Shown here one piece after another: positions 8,967-18,094 of a DNA stretch of 64,000 nt. Location: assembly GCF_001648595.1 (NCBI RefSeq), contig NZ_LBAW01000015.1:1-64000 (forward strand), given 5' to 3'. Origin of the DNA: Legionella bozemanae. Lineage in GTDB: Bacteria; Pseudomonadota; Gammaproteobacteria; Legionellales; Legionellaceae. The notes beneath the pieces were generated by a model that did not search any database, had not been told where the DNA came from, and saw nothing but the letters and a program-made list of their open reading frames with translations. A program made the position numbers and the translations under genes. Position 1 is the first letter of the stretch; every line of letters begins with the position of its first letter.

Positions 8967-9104
8967 ACGAGGAATGACAATGGATGTCTTAAAAGGAAAT
9001 TTATAGCATCATGGAAGACGCTATACCACAGGGAGGTGGTTATCCTCCTCGTCTTAGTCTGCTTATAAGTCTGATTATGCGCCCATTAATCAGACTTAAT
9101 TTAT
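8967..9104 (+). ncRNA. RsmY/RsmZ-type CsrA-sequestering small RNA, copy 1
   Basis: The RNA body is 8967 to about 9055, closed by ACGAGGA (8967-8973) pairing with TCCTCGT (9046-9052). It holds five GGA motifs: GAGGA, ATGGATG, AAGGA, TGGAAG and AGGGAGG. One is presented in a hairpin, ACCAC-AGGGAG-GTGGT (9025-9040), as in CsrA/RsmA target sites. An 11-bp terminator stem, AAGTCTGATTA (9067-9077) with TAATCAGACTT (9087-9097), plus a T-rich tail gives an end near 9104. A near-identical paralogue lies at 20022. In Legionella these RNAs titrate CsrA after LetA activation and start the transmissive phase. I cannot say whether this is RsmY, RsmZ or RsmX. Confidence 0.8.
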
Positions 9105-9105
9105 T
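9067..9105 (+). terminator. Rho-independent terminator of sRNA copy 1
   Basis: A perfect 11-bp stem (9067-9077 with 9087-9097) and a 9-base loop are followed by AATTTATTT. The remaining 9106-9460 is AT-rich and holds only the promoter region of the next gene: TTGACT at 9413-9418, then TATGTT at 9437-9442 after 18 bases. Confidence 0.7.
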
Positions 9106-9460
9106 TGGTTCATTTTCAAATCACTTCACACATGTAATCGAATCACTAAAAACCACGTTATCTCTAGGAAAATTGTTCTTAGTTCATCATGAAATCGCTT
9201 TGAAGTACTCCATATTTGCTAATATGGATTTAGTAGAGCGTTCGATTAACACGTATTGATAATCAATGATTTTTTTTAATTCTTTTTTGCCATAATCCTC
9301 TTTTAATTTGTTTTATTTTTAACTTGTTAATGTTTTTTTTCATAAAAACTGCATTTAAATATCACTAAGATCAAATTGAAATCTCAAAGTATAAATAATA
9401 TCTTGACTCAAGATCATTTGTGGTACATCTTACCCTTATGTTATCCTGTCGGAACAAAAG

Positions 9461-12400
9461 ATGATCATTAGTGACTTGTTTAACTGGTTTCAAGGAGATG
9501 AAGAATCATTTCATCTTGTCAATCAACACCTATCGCAAGACCTTCTCAAATTGGAACAATCTCAAGCAAAAAAAATAAACCGCATGCTTCTAAGTGAGGT
9601 ACGGCTTGCCAAATTAAGCGGCCTTGAACCAGGAGATGCTCAAAGCAAGTTAGAAAAACACATCCTATTTATGGATTATCTTGAGTTTTGCAGGCAGCAA
9701 TTCGCGGAGGATCCCAAAAGTTCTTTATTTTTAGTCACCTTAAAATATCTGCTGCCTAAAACACCAAAAGAAGACCTCCGTCAAAATGCCAAATTGAATG
9801 AATTATTTGCGGCTTTATTGCATCAAGACAAGGAAAGTGCCCTTTCTTTTTATCAACAAAACGAAATATTATTTAAAAATCATCCTGAAATTCAAAAACG
9901 AGCTGAGTTTGAGTTATGTGAGCAAAAACATGAGGAAGCAGTAAAACGAGTTGAAGACCATTTAGGTTATTTAAGCAAACAGTTATCCAATCAAAAAAAT
10001 CCCCTTGGAATCATTGGATTATGTAGGGAGTGGCTTAGTGACACAGAACAGTTTGCGGCATTAATACTCTGGCTATTGCAGCGTCATGTCAGTACAAAAC
10101 AAATTCTCCAAACTTATCTACTTCATGATTTTCTTAAATATCACTTATTTACCTTGAGCTCAGAAGACAACGAAGTTTTTCATTTATATGCTTTGCTTAG
10201 TCGCTTTCCCGAGGCTAAACTACTTGTAGAAACAGCCCAGAAAACAGGTAGCGATGAACGAGGATTTCAACACTATGCACTCAATGGAATTCTGAGCGAG
10301 AAAGAACTTCAGAGTATCTCACCAAAACCGCCATCTTTAGAGTTTTCATTAACAACAGCTAATTTTTTGGCTTTACATGAGCTTTTTGGTGCGACTTTTC
10401 TAACTGCAGCGGTAATTACTTCAGTAGAACATAAAAATTTAACCTGGTTGGAAGCATTAAGACAAACCTTGAATCAGCCAGAAATTGTAACCAAAGAAAT
10501 TCCCAGGCTTATTAATAATATTGCCCAAGCATCCTCTCCTCAAGTCCTGGAGAATTTAGCTGCTTTAATCGATGATCATACAGCACAACACTTACTATCC
10601 AAGAATGAAGGCGCTGTATTTTACCTATTGCCTTATAAACCGAAGCTTTTTGAATACATCAATGAAAAAAATATTACCGAGTTTATCCATCAAATTACCG
10701 TGAAACATATTTCTGAGCCAGAAATTATTTTTCAATTAATGGCATTATTCTCGATGCTTCCGAAGAAAAAAAATCCGCTAACGCAGCTCGTATTCCAAGC
10801 AGTTATCGATAATCTGGTGCACCATCCACTTCTGTTAGAAGATGAAAAACTATTGCGTCAATTAAGGAAATACCCAGATTGCAAACGGATACTTACCCAA
10901 TACAGTGAAAAAATAAAAAAACAAGTCAATGATTGTATTATTGAACAAGCCACTGAACCTTCATTCAGCAGCCACAATTATCATATTATCGAAGATATTT
11001 GGGTTGATGCGACTCGGAAACTTGCTGTATTTGATCTTATTTCACCCCAAGCTAAATTCAATCTCAATCATAAATATGCTCTGCAGGCAAAAATTGCCGA
11101 AATTACTTTTTTTTCTCATGGAGAGTTTTTTGATCTGGATGCCTTTATCGAATCATTGTCCCTGCCTCCTGTTGTCAAAGAAAATGGAGTAAGCGAATAC
11201 GAACGTATTCTTATTGAAATTCTTGCAGTCATTGATAATGAATCGATTAGGGAACAAATTATTAGAAAACTGGAAAGTTATCCAGTACATCGGCTTGATT
11301 GGGTAGAAAAAGAATATGCAGGAAAAACAATTTTCCTTAAGGCCGCAAAACATGGCAATCTAGGACTACTTTCTCTATTGAAAGATCACATTGCGCCAGA
11401 AACTTTTAACAAGGCACTAATTACAGCAGCAAAAGCAAATCAATGGGCATTTGTAGAAAGGCTCTGCCAAAATAAGAACGTGCAATTGAGTGAAGAAGAA
11501 ATTGAAACGCTTATACTCCAAGCAGCAGAGCACGGCCAGATTAAAATTATAAAATACCTTTTAGATACTTACGATTATGAACCATCCACTGCCGAAGTGA
11601 TTCAAATCCTTAATCAAGCAATTAAGCATAACAAGTTCAATGTTGTTGAATATTTCTACAAGTTTTCTAATAAAATGCCCGCTCAATCCGTGATTAATAA
11701 ATTATTTAAGTTGGCAGTCGAATTGGAGTTTTGGGATATTGCCTTATTTATTGCAGACTCAGAAAAACATCCTCCCTCGCTGTTAACGATTGAAAAGACA
11801 TTTACTCATGCAGCAACCACAATGCAGCTGGAGGCAATGCAACGGTTTTGTACTTTATCAACAAACATTCCACGGCCCAACGTGATCCAGCGAGCTTTTG
11901 TAAAAGCCTGTCAGTTAGGTCATTTACCCATAGTTCAATGCCTTCACGATTTACCTGAAAAATTACCGCGAGCAATTATTGAAAAAGCAGTGGAACAGGC
12001 AATCCTTAATGGACATAAGGAAATTATTAGCTATTTATATAACTCATCCATTTATCCGCCCAATCAATCTTTGGTAAATCAAGGGATTATGACTGCTGTA
12101 AAAACAGGAAAGGTAGCTTTAGTTGAGTTTTTTTGCTCCATGGCAATTAAAAACAAACCGGCTCAGCATGTTATCAATCAAGCAATGTATTGGGCCGCCA
12201 AGCACGGGCAAGCGGAACTATTTAGTGCCCTCTGTCGTTGGGAACAAAATTCCCCAGGCAAATCGGTTGTAAAACACACTTTTCTTCTTGGTGTGAAAAA
12301 TGGAGAGCTGGGTATTGTTGATTACTTATGTACCAATAAAATGGAGGCACTCAATCAAAGAGATGTTGAAGAGGGGCTAATCTTGGCAGTGAAACTTAAA

Positions 12401-12847
12401 AACCCCCAAATTGCTCGATATTTATGTGCACCTCCTGCACACTCGCCCAATAAAAAATCCCTAAGGATTGCTTTTAATAAAGCGGTTTCAAGTGATCAAA
12501 ATGAACTTGCTGACTATTTAAGTGAGCAGTTACACAGTAAAAAAAGCCATCAGAAAAAAACGGACTCCGAATTGGATGATAGTTCAGACACGCATCATGA
12601 GCCTGAAATGGATAACATCTTGGAACTAGACAGTTTCTCAGAAACCGACTTGGAAATCGATGACATCCCCATAATAGATAATAGCTTAACAATAGATAGC
12701 GGCACAGAAAGTGATCCAGACTCTGATGTAAATCAGGCCTCTAAAGTTGGAATACCATTAACGAAACATGGGCTTTTTAAAGCAAAAATACAACGAAACG
12801 TTCCTTCTGTATCAGAAGATTTCGTTGAATCGATGCTTTTAGATTAA
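9461..12847 (+). CDS. Large ankyrin-like repeat protein, candidate Dot/Icm effector
   Basis: 1128 residues. The N-terminal 600 are alpha-helical without a recognised domain. From about residue 620 to 1025 there are some ten divergent ankyrin-like helix pairs with a 38-40 residue period; recognisable units include 'LKAAKHGNLGLLSLL', 'LQAAEHGQIKIIKYLL', 'AFVKACQLGHLPIVQCL' and 'YWAAKHGQAELFSAL'. A very acidic Ser/Asp/Glu-rich linker (about 1045-1110) is followed by a short hydrophobic C-terminus (SEDFVESMLLD). Acidic, E-rich C-termini are typical of Dot/Icm signals. No catalytic motif is seen. The gene is monocistronic, bounded by the sRNA terminator and a 13-bp hairpin. Confidence 0.8.
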   Translation: MIISDLFNWFQGDEESFHLVNQHLSQDLLKLEQSQAKKINRMLLSEVRLAKLSGLEPGDAQSKLEKHILFMDYLEFCRQQFAEDPKSSLFLVTLKYLLPKTPKEDLRQNAKLNELFAALLHQDKESALSFYQQNEILFKNHPEIQKRAEFELCEQKHEEAVKRVEDHLGYLSKQLSNQKNPLGIIGLCREWLSDTEQFAALILWLLQRHVSTKQILQTYLLHDFLKYHLFTLSSEDNEVFHLYALLSRFPEAKLLVETAQKTGSDERGFQHYALNGILSEKELQSISPKPPSLEFSLTTANFLALHELFGATFLTAAVITSVEHKNLTWLEALRQTLNQPEIVTKEIPRLINNIAQASSPQVLENLAALIDDHTAQHLLSKNEGAVFYLLPYKPKLFEYINEKNITEFIHQITVKHISEPEIIFQLMALFSMLPKKKNPLTQLVFQAVIDNLVHHPLLLEDEKLLRQLRKYPDCKRILTQYSEKIKKQVNDCIIEQATEPSFSSHNYHIIEDIWVDATRKLAVFDLISPQAKFNLNHKYALQAKIAEITFFSHGEFFDLDAFIESLSLPPVVKENGVSEYERILIEILAVIDNESIREQIIRKLESYPVHRLDWVEKEYAGKTIFLKAAKHGNLGLLSLLKDHIAPETFNKALITAAKANQWAFVERLCQNKNVQLSEEEIETLILQAAEHGQIKIIKYLLDTYDYEPSTAEVIQILNQAIKHNKFNVVEYFYKFSNKMPAQSVINKLFKLAVELEFWDIALFIADSEKHPPSLLTIEKTFTHAATTMQLEAMQRFCTLSTNIPRPNVIQRAFVKACQLGHLPIVQCLHDLPEKLPRAIIEKAVEQAILNGHKEIISYLYNSSIYPPNQSLVNQGIMTAVKTGKVALVEFFCSMAIKNKPAQHVINQAMYWAAKHGQAELFSALCRWEQNSPGKSVVKHTFLLGVKNGELGIVDYLCTNKMEALNQRDVEEGLILAVKLKNPQIARYLCAPPAHSPNKKSLRIAFNKAVSSDQNELADYLSEQLHSKKSHQKKTDSELDDSSDTHHEPEMDNILELDSFSETDLEIDDIPIIDNSLTIDSGTESDPDSDVNQASKVGIPLTKHGLFKAKIQRNVPSVSEDFVESMLLD

Positions 12848-12858
12848 TAAGATTGAAA

Positions 12859-12899
12859 CAGTAAAAATTAGAGGGATAAATGCCCACTAATTTTTACTG
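12859..12899 (+). terminator. Hairpin after the ankyrin-like gene
   Basis: A 13-bp perfect stem (12859-12871 with 12887-12899, arms CAGTAAAAATTAG / CTAATTTTTACTG) sits 12 bases after the stop codon. There is no long T tract on the plus strand, but its position suggests a terminator or an mRNA 3-prime stabiliser. Confidence 0.55.
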
Positions 12900-13114
12900 A
12901 TGAGCTACCACATAGCGTAAGACACTGCTTACCTATCCGATCAGGGATTAATCATAGATCCTATTGCTTTTTGAGGGGGTATCAAAAATCAATTGGCTAA
13001 ATTTCTAAATTCACCAATAGACTGTACTAAACTACAAAATAGAGCTCTATGCTTAGCATGATGGACATGCACAAAGAGAAAGAATTTAGGGACACATTGA
13101 ACTGGGAGATATTT

Positions 13115-13642
13115 ATGCGAAGATATTGCATTCAAGCAGCCATGTTTCAGTTACCAATCCCCTTTTTTAATCGTTTTGCCCATGATTTTTGGATTTTAAG
13201 AGAGATTGAAAGTAATAACGTAATCGCTCAATTACATGGCCTTGCTACGTCAAGAAAAAGTGGGAATATAGTACCCATTGGCTACAATAAAGATCATAGT
13301 TTAAAAGCGTACTGTATTGCCTATGATACTGAATTTGCCAATCAATATGGTTTGCAACAAGGTACTTTTGCATTACCTATTCATGTCCACCGCACAGTGT
13401 ATCTAAAAGAAGATTGTGTCCAACACTGGCTGCAAGGAATAAAAGCGATTAAAACAATTAATGATTTGGATCTTAATTATCCCCCTTACGGATTCACAAT
13501 TCCTTTATCTGCCACCATCAACAGTAACTCCATCTATCACACTTTTGCGCAGGTAATGGAAATACCCTTACACACCTTTGATGGTTTTTTTCATATAGGA
13601 ATAGAAGGTTCTATCTACGACCAAATTAAATATCATTTATAA
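13115..13642 (+). CDS. Uncharacterised 175-residue protein
   Basis: The frame extends upstream to 13049, but GGGAG at 13104-13108 fits the ATG at 13115 (MRRYCIQAAMF). The product is soluble, rich in aromatic residues and histidine (LPIHVHRTVYL), with no signal peptide, membrane span or recognised motif. Function unknown. It stands alone between two intergenic gaps. Confidence 0.55.
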   Translation: MRRYCIQAAMFQLPIPFFNRFAHDFWILREIESNNVIAQLHGLATSRKSGNIVPIGYNKDHSLKAYCIAYDTEFANQYGLQQGTFALPIHVHRTVYLKEDCVQHWLQGIKAIKTINDLDLNYPPYGFTIPLSATINSNSIYHTFAQVMEIPLHTFDGFFHIGIEGSIYDQIKYHL

Positions 13643-13772
13643 ATAAACTTATTAAATTAAGCAGCACATTCCATAAAATCGCAATGTTCTGTTTTTTATA
13701 AAACAGCTCTTTACCCCTTTTGATATTTTCTGTAGTCTTTCATTTTTTAAATTGAATGAATAAGGATTTTTC

Positions 13773-14420
13773 ATGCCTAGTTTCTCTACGTTTAGCATTT
13801 ACGAAAAAGAAATGCGTACCTTCATCAATAAAGTTGCCGAAACAACCTCCTTAGAACACGATAAACTGACAACATGGTTTTATAGTGAGGGAGTGATGCA
13901 ATTTCGTGGCGGACAAGCAGCGGATTATTACTCTTACGTCAATGAAAATCTAAAAAAATTTGGCCATAGGCCATTGATTTCCAAACAACATTCCATGGGG
14001 CAAACATTAACTGGATTTATTACACTTAAAAACGCATTCATCAACCAGTTTGCAAAAGATCAGCTCGAACTCAAAAATCAATTAGAATCTTTATTTACCC
14101 ATACTTTTTATAATGCCATAGAGAGTCATTTACCCTACATTATTATTCAAAGTGAAATATCTTCCGAATTGAGCGCCTATCAAGATAAAAGCGGCGGTCC
14201 TCTTGAACCAGCAGAAGCGCTTAAACTCTCAATTAAAATGTTTGAAGAAAAACGCTTAACTAATCCTCAGTTAGAAGAGGATTTTAAAAATCAATTAATT
14301 CTAATGAATGAGTTTTTAGACTATTTGAGTAAGCACGCAGCATCTTCTGGACCACAATTCTTTAAGCCAGGCGACAATAACACAGTACACACAACCTCAG
14401 AGCAACTCACTCTAAAATAG
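13773..14420 (+). CDS. Uncharacterised 215-residue helical protein, possible effector
   Basis: AAGGA lies 7 bases before the ATG. The product is soluble and largely helical, without known domains; the second half is rich in Glu, Lys and Leu. The C-terminus (NTVHTTSEQLTLK) is small and polar, compatible with but not diagnostic of a Dot/Icm signal. No partner gene. Confidence 0.6.
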   Translation: MPSFSTFSIYEKEMRTFINKVAETTSLEHDKLTTWFYSEGVMQFRGGQAADYYSYVNENLKKFGHRPLISKQHSMGQTLTGFITLKNAFINQFAKDQLELKNQLESLFTHTFYNAIESHLPYIIIQSEISSELSAYQDKSGGPLEPAEALKLSIKMFEEKRLTNPQLEEDFKNQLILMNEFLDYLSKHAASSGPQFFKPGDNNTVHTTSEQLTLK

Positions 14421-14436
14421 TTGAATCAATTAAGTA

Positions 14437-14467
14437 CCCGGGTTCCGCTTCGCTGCACCCAGGCTAC
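14437..14467. repeat. Dispersed repeat family B, copy 1
   Basis: CCCGGGTTCCGCTTCGCTGC then ACCCAGGCTAC. The reverse complement recurs at 34001-34031 with two mismatches. These GC-rich intergenic units stand out from the AT-rich surroundings. The remaining 14468-14752 has no supported gene. Confidence 0.65.
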
Positions 14468-14752
14468 GACTTATAAACCGATTGGGGATCATGGCCTTCG
14501 GAGAACAACTGCATGGCCTCCCTTTCTTCAGATGTTCACCGCTCTGTTTCTATCATTTCATGCGTTACTTGTTGATAAATTGCTTTAAATTCAGCTATTG
14601 CTCGTATATCATCCAGATTTCTTTTCATGTATGGAGAATTACTAATCATAACTATTCACCCTTCTTCTATATAAACTTTCAAACCAAATTATTTGTACAA
14701 TCAAACGGAGGGAAGTCTATTAAAAACGATATATTTACTTCGAGGGTCTTCA

Positions 14753-15172
14753 ATGAAAACTTATAGAAAAGAATTATGGTTTCATGTTCCTGCACGCATG
14801 GGATTTATAAATATAACCGATAAAGTACGCGAGTGCTTAAACGATAGCGGTATTCAGGAGGGTTTTGTTTTAGTGAATGCAATGCATATTACTGCTTCTG
14901 TTTTTATTAACGATGATGAAGAAGGTTTGCATCAAGATTATAAAAAATGGTTAGAACACATTGCGCCCCACGAACCCATCTCGCATTATCAACATAACAA
15001 TACTGGAGAAAATAATGCCGATGCCCATATCAAAAGACAAATAATGGGAAGGGAGGTCGTAGTAGCCATTACTGAAGGAAACCTTGATTTTGGGCCATGG
15101 GAACAAATTTTTTACGGTGAGTTCGATGGTTGCCGCGATAAAAGAGTCTTAGTGAAAATAATTGGGGAATAG
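14753..15172 (+). CDS. YjbQ/UPF0047 family protein
   Basis: 139 residues, typical length for the family, whose E. coli member YjbQ has weak thiamine-phosphate synthase activity. Family hallmarks are visible: an early beta strand ([16 protein letters not shown]), the [12 protein letters not shown] segment, [16 protein letters not shown], and the C-terminal [22 protein letters not shown] block. His residues in HITAS and near the NADAHIK segment likely bind metal. The start at 14753 follows GAGGG; the upstream extension to 14693 is poor coding. Physiological role in this organism is unclear. Confidence 0.85.
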   Translation: MKTYRKELWFHVPARMGFINITDKVRECLNDSGIQEGFVLVNAMHITASVFINDDEEGLHQDYKKWLEHIAPHEPISHYQHNNTGENNADAHIKRQIMGREVVVAITEGNLDFGPWEQIFYGEFDGCRDKRVLVKIIGE

Positions 15173-15181
15173 TAAGCGCAA

Positions 15182-15219
15182 TTGCCTATTTTTTTCTTTT
15201 GTGTATTATCCTGGATAAT
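15182..15219 (+). promoter_or_regulatory. Promoter with overlapping 15-base palindrome upstream of VWA gene
   Basis: TTGCCT (15182-15187) and TATTAT (15204-15209) are 16 bases apart, a sigma70-like pair. ATTATCCTGGATAAT (15205-15219), a perfect 7-bp-arm palindrome, covers the -10 and start site, as a repressor operator would. No regulator is identified. Confidence 0.45.
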
Positions 15220-15250
15220 TGTGCATTTATTTTAATAAAACGAGGGATTT

Positions 15251-16780
15251 ATGGGACATCTTGTTAATAATGTGTTACGTACAAAAAATATGGTGGCGCT
15301 GTTGCAAGCTATGGGGGTTAATTTAAATAATGCCCAGGTTTCATGTAAGGATGAGCGCGTTATTTTTACCTCAGAAACCCTGAAAGACGCTGAAACCCTA
15401 GTAACGAATTTGCAAGAACTTCTACAAAAGGATGGAATAAAACCTTCTGTTAGACGCATGAGTATTGCTGAGTTATTGGCCAATGAAATTGCTCAAGCGG
15501 CTTGCTCTGATGGTGCAATGACCGAAACACATAAAAAATCTTGTCTGGCTGTACTGAATGTTTTAGAAATGATGGGATTGGAATATGCACTTGATAAAGA
15601 ACAGGAGTACGTGAATATCCAACTTCCATCTGCTGCTTATGCTCCCTTATTTAATTCTTTAAATTATAAGTATATGAGCATTGAAGGGGAGAAAATCAAA
15701 TTTAACATCAAGGAATTTCTAAAAACTCATAAACAAGAACTTATTTTAATTGATGGAAAATCACCTTTGCTCTTTGCTGACACAGATTCCTTTGAAAAGA
15801 AAAAGGTTTTTTATGCAGAGAAAAGAATAAATGAGAATACAGTTGAAGTAACTCCTTACTTTTTTGTTCCTAATGCAATCACACCCCCTGCCTATCATTT
15901 TGTTTTGGATACAAGTAGCAGTATGGGTGGAGCACGTTTGGATGCATTGAAAAAAAGTGTAATCGAATTTGCCGAGGCTTTGTTCGAGTTTCAACCTGAT
16001 GCGGTCATTCATATCACTGAATTTAATACTGCGACTAAAAAGGTGGGAATAGGCAATTATCGAAAATCAGATCGTTCTCAGTTAGCTACGGATATCACAA
16101 CATTAAAAGCTGTTGGAGCAACCCGGCTTTTCGGGACAGTCTCCGATAAATTGACTGCGCTCGCACAATCAACACAGCATAATAATGTTTTATTATTTAC
16201 TGACGGCGAAAATACAGAAGGACATCTTGATAACGAGATAGCAGTACTGAAGAAAACAGTTACAACCGTAAAATCAGGCTCCTCATTAATTCCTGTACGT
16301 AATAAATTTTTCATTTTGAGCTATGGTACAACGCAGCCCGAGGTTTTACATCATGTGGCTGAGGTATTTGGTTCTCTTGTTCTCGATACAGATACGATTG
16401 ATTTTACTGAAGCCTTATCTAAAAAAGGCAAGTTACAGGAATGGGCGGCAGCTCGAGAATTATTCACCTGTCGTTTAGAGGTTACAAATAGCTCCGACCT
16501 CGATGCCAAATCAGAGGAATACGTTCATTCTTGTGATATGTCAGGACAATTTGTTGCGTTAAAGCCAAACCAATATAAGGATAATGAAACTCTGCATTTA
16601 ACGATTACCGATGGCAACGGTACTATCCTGCTTGATGATAAAAAGGTATTTGCTAAAAAACAAATGGCTTCCCTGTTACCTGGTAGCGCCAAAGCAGCAT
16701 CTCATCTTGGTGTATTTGCGCTACAGGGTACCCCCTCCCAACAGAGTCAAACATTCATACCCTCTTCTAATTTCATGTAA
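15251..16780 (+). CDS. VWA-domain protein
   Basis: 509 residues, no signal peptide, so probably cytosolic or translocated. Residues 1-200 match no family I know. A von Willebrand factor A domain spans about 212-395 with a complete metal-ion site: D220-T-S222-S-S224 in VLDTSSSMGG, Thr291 in GATRLFG and Asp318 in LLFTDGEN. The last 110 residues are beta-rich. Bacterial cytosolic VWA proteins often partner with MoxR ATPases or work in stress pathways, but no such partner is adjacent. A good GAGGGA Shine-Dalgarno precedes the ATG. Single-gene unit. Confidence 0.8.
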   Translation: MGHLVNNVLRTKNMVALLQAMGVNLNNAQVSCKDERVIFTSETLKDAETLVTNLQELLQKDGIKPSVRRMSIAELLANEIAQAACSDGAMTETHKKSCLAVLNVLEMMGLEYALDKEQEYVNIQLPSAAYAPLFNSLNYKYMSIEGEKIKFNIKEFLKTHKQELILIDGKSPLLFADTDSFEKKKVFYAEKRINENTVEVTPYFFVPNAITPPAYHFVLDTSSSMGGARLDALKKSVIEFAEALFEFQPDAVIHITEFNTATKKVGIGNYRKSDRSQLATDITTLKAVGATRLFGTVSDKLTALAQSTQHNNVLLFTDGENTEGHLDNEIAVLKKTVTTVKSGSSLIPVRNKFFILSYGTTQPEVLHHVAEVFGSLVLDTDTIDFTEALSKKGKLQEWAAARELFTCRLEVTNSSDLDAKSEEYVHSCDMSGQFVALKPNQYKDNETLHLTITDGNGTILLDDKKVFAKKQMASLLPGSAKAASHLGVFALQGTPSQQSQTFIPSSNFM

Positions 16781-16863
16781 GTTTCAATTTTTATTTGGGT
16801 GAATTCATAGGCTAAGGAATGTTAAAACCCAAGGCCTAGGGTCATAATGGTATCTAAAAGGCT

Positions 16864-17035
16864 GTCATCCCTGCGAAGGCAGGGCTCCATTTACAATGTA
16901 CATCCTAAGCCTTGTGAGGATATTCTCTCTCTAATTTCGCAAAAATACTTTACAATTGAGTTGAACAGTCCTCAGTAAATTAATTTGAGTTATGAACTAT
17001 TTTGAGAGATGGATCCCTGCCTTCGCAGAAATGAC
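16864..17035. repeat. Inverted pair of REP-like repeats in a gene-free gap
   Basis: 16864-16890 (GTCATCCCTGCGAAGGCAGG, then GCTCCAT) and 17009-17035 (ATGGATCCCTGCCTTCGCAG, then AAATGAC) are inverted 27-base copies with few mismatches, 118 bases apart. The unit is the classical CCTGCGAAGGCAGG-type intergenic repeat. No gene is supported in 16781-17142. Confidence 0.65.
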
Positions 17036-17142
17036 AAAATAGGCGGAAATAGCAAGAAACTACTTTTTTATGAAATAAAAAATAGTGTCTTGGAACATGA
17101 TATGAAATACTAGAACCTTTTGCTGTATTAAAGGACATACAA

Positions 17143-17949
17143 TTGGGCTCTAAGAATTTAAATAATGATGATTTTTTTGGAAATACTGTCATTTATCGCA
17201 CGAATGATTCTTGGGGCGATATTTTCGTAGTCGATAAAAAAAACATTAGAGCGTTAAACTTCGACCCAGTCTACGATCAAACCGGCATTTACATTCACTA
17301 TCCTTATATCCCTGTACATGAATATACTCGTGTCATGGTGTTAGTCCTTGCATTGATTAAACCAAGCCATATCACTTTATTAGGACTAGGCGGAGGAAGC
17401 TTAATTCACTGCCTTCACTTTCTTTTGCCTGAATGCCACCTTTTTTGTATCGAATTACGTGAAAAAGTGTATGCCGCCGCAGTGGATTTTTTTCAATTGC
17501 CGAAAGCCCAAAATATCGAAATATTGATTGCAGATGCACAAGTTGCAATCAAATTTCAAAAAAGCAAAGGGACTCAAATAGTTTTTGCTGATCTGTATCT
17601 TGATTATGGAATGGACTTATTTCAAACTCAGCAACAATTTATAGAACAAACGCATCGTATTTTGGATGATCAGGGTTGGCTGGTTATCAATTTTCATGAA
17701 CTTCCTAAACTGGACTCCTTTTTTATTCAATACATGCAAGATTATTTTGCTGACCTATTTATTTGTCCAACAGTGAGCAACAATTATATTTTATTTGCCA
17801 GTAAATCTTCTGTTCAAGATTTGCATTTAGACAACTATCAAATGTCCCTTGCAGAATTAGAAAATAAGCTCAATATCAAGTTACTTCGTTTATTTAAAAA
17901 AATAAAACGCTATAAGAGCGAGACAAATGAAGAATTAACTCCATCTTAA
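17143..17949 (+). CDS. Spermidine synthase-like methyltransferase-fold protein
   Basis: 268 residues, TTG start at 17143 with AAAGGA 8 bases upstream. It has the spermidine-synthase fold pattern: an N-terminal beta region (IYRTNDSWGDIFVVD), the nucleotide-binding loop LLGLGGGSLI (about 85-94), the acidic strand end CIELREKV (about 105-112), then IADAQVAI and VFADLYLDYG, where the family has DAY/DLTDP-type aspartates. True SpeE proteins have a conserved DxxG/YxD catalytic set that I cannot confirm, so it may be a SpeE-like enzyme of other specificity. The last 25 residues are lysine-rich. No polyamine gene is adjacent. Confidence 0.7.
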   Translation: MGSKNLNNDDFFGNTVIYRTNDSWGDIFVVDKKNIRALNFDPVYDQTGIYIHYPYIPVHEYTRVMVLVLALIKPSHITLLGLGGGSLIHCLHFLLPECHLFCIELREKVYAAAVDFFQLPKAQNIEILIADAQVAIKFQKSKGTQIVFADLYLDYGMDLFQTQQQFIEQTHRILDDQGWLVINFHELPKLDSFFIQYMQDYFADLFICPTVSNNYILFASKSSVQDLHLDNYQMSLAELENKLNIKLLRLFKKIKRYKSETNEELTPS

Positions 17950-18024
17950 AAATGAAAAAGAGTCTTTAAGGCTAGGGTCTGTTGCCAATTCCCTCGCTTA
18001 AACCCTTGTATCTTTTTGGTAATA

Positions 18025-18044
18025 CCCGGTTGCAAGCAACCAGG
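18025..18044. repeat. Dispersed repeat family C, copy 1
   Basis: CCCGGTTGCAAGCAACCAGG is a self-complementary unit also seen in variant form at 25292-25312 and 26345-26366. It lies between convergent genes and could form a small hairpin. Confidence 0.45.
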
Positions 18045-18094
18045 TAAATTAGATTATATAGGATTGAGCTCTTATGCGAATATATTTAAACCAA

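Noticed and set aside
9011..9259. 82-residue plus-strand frame
   Set aside because: It starts inside the sRNA body and runs through its terminator; no ribosome site and poor coding composition.
14482..14766. 94-residue plus-strand frame upstream of the YjbQ gene
   Set aside because: Phe/Tyr/Cys-rich, random-looking translation with no Shine-Dalgarno, overlapping the start of the real gene.
16864..17035. IS element bounded by inverted repeats
   Set aside because: Only about 118 bases lie between the arms, with no transposase frame or target duplication; REP-like repeats explain it.
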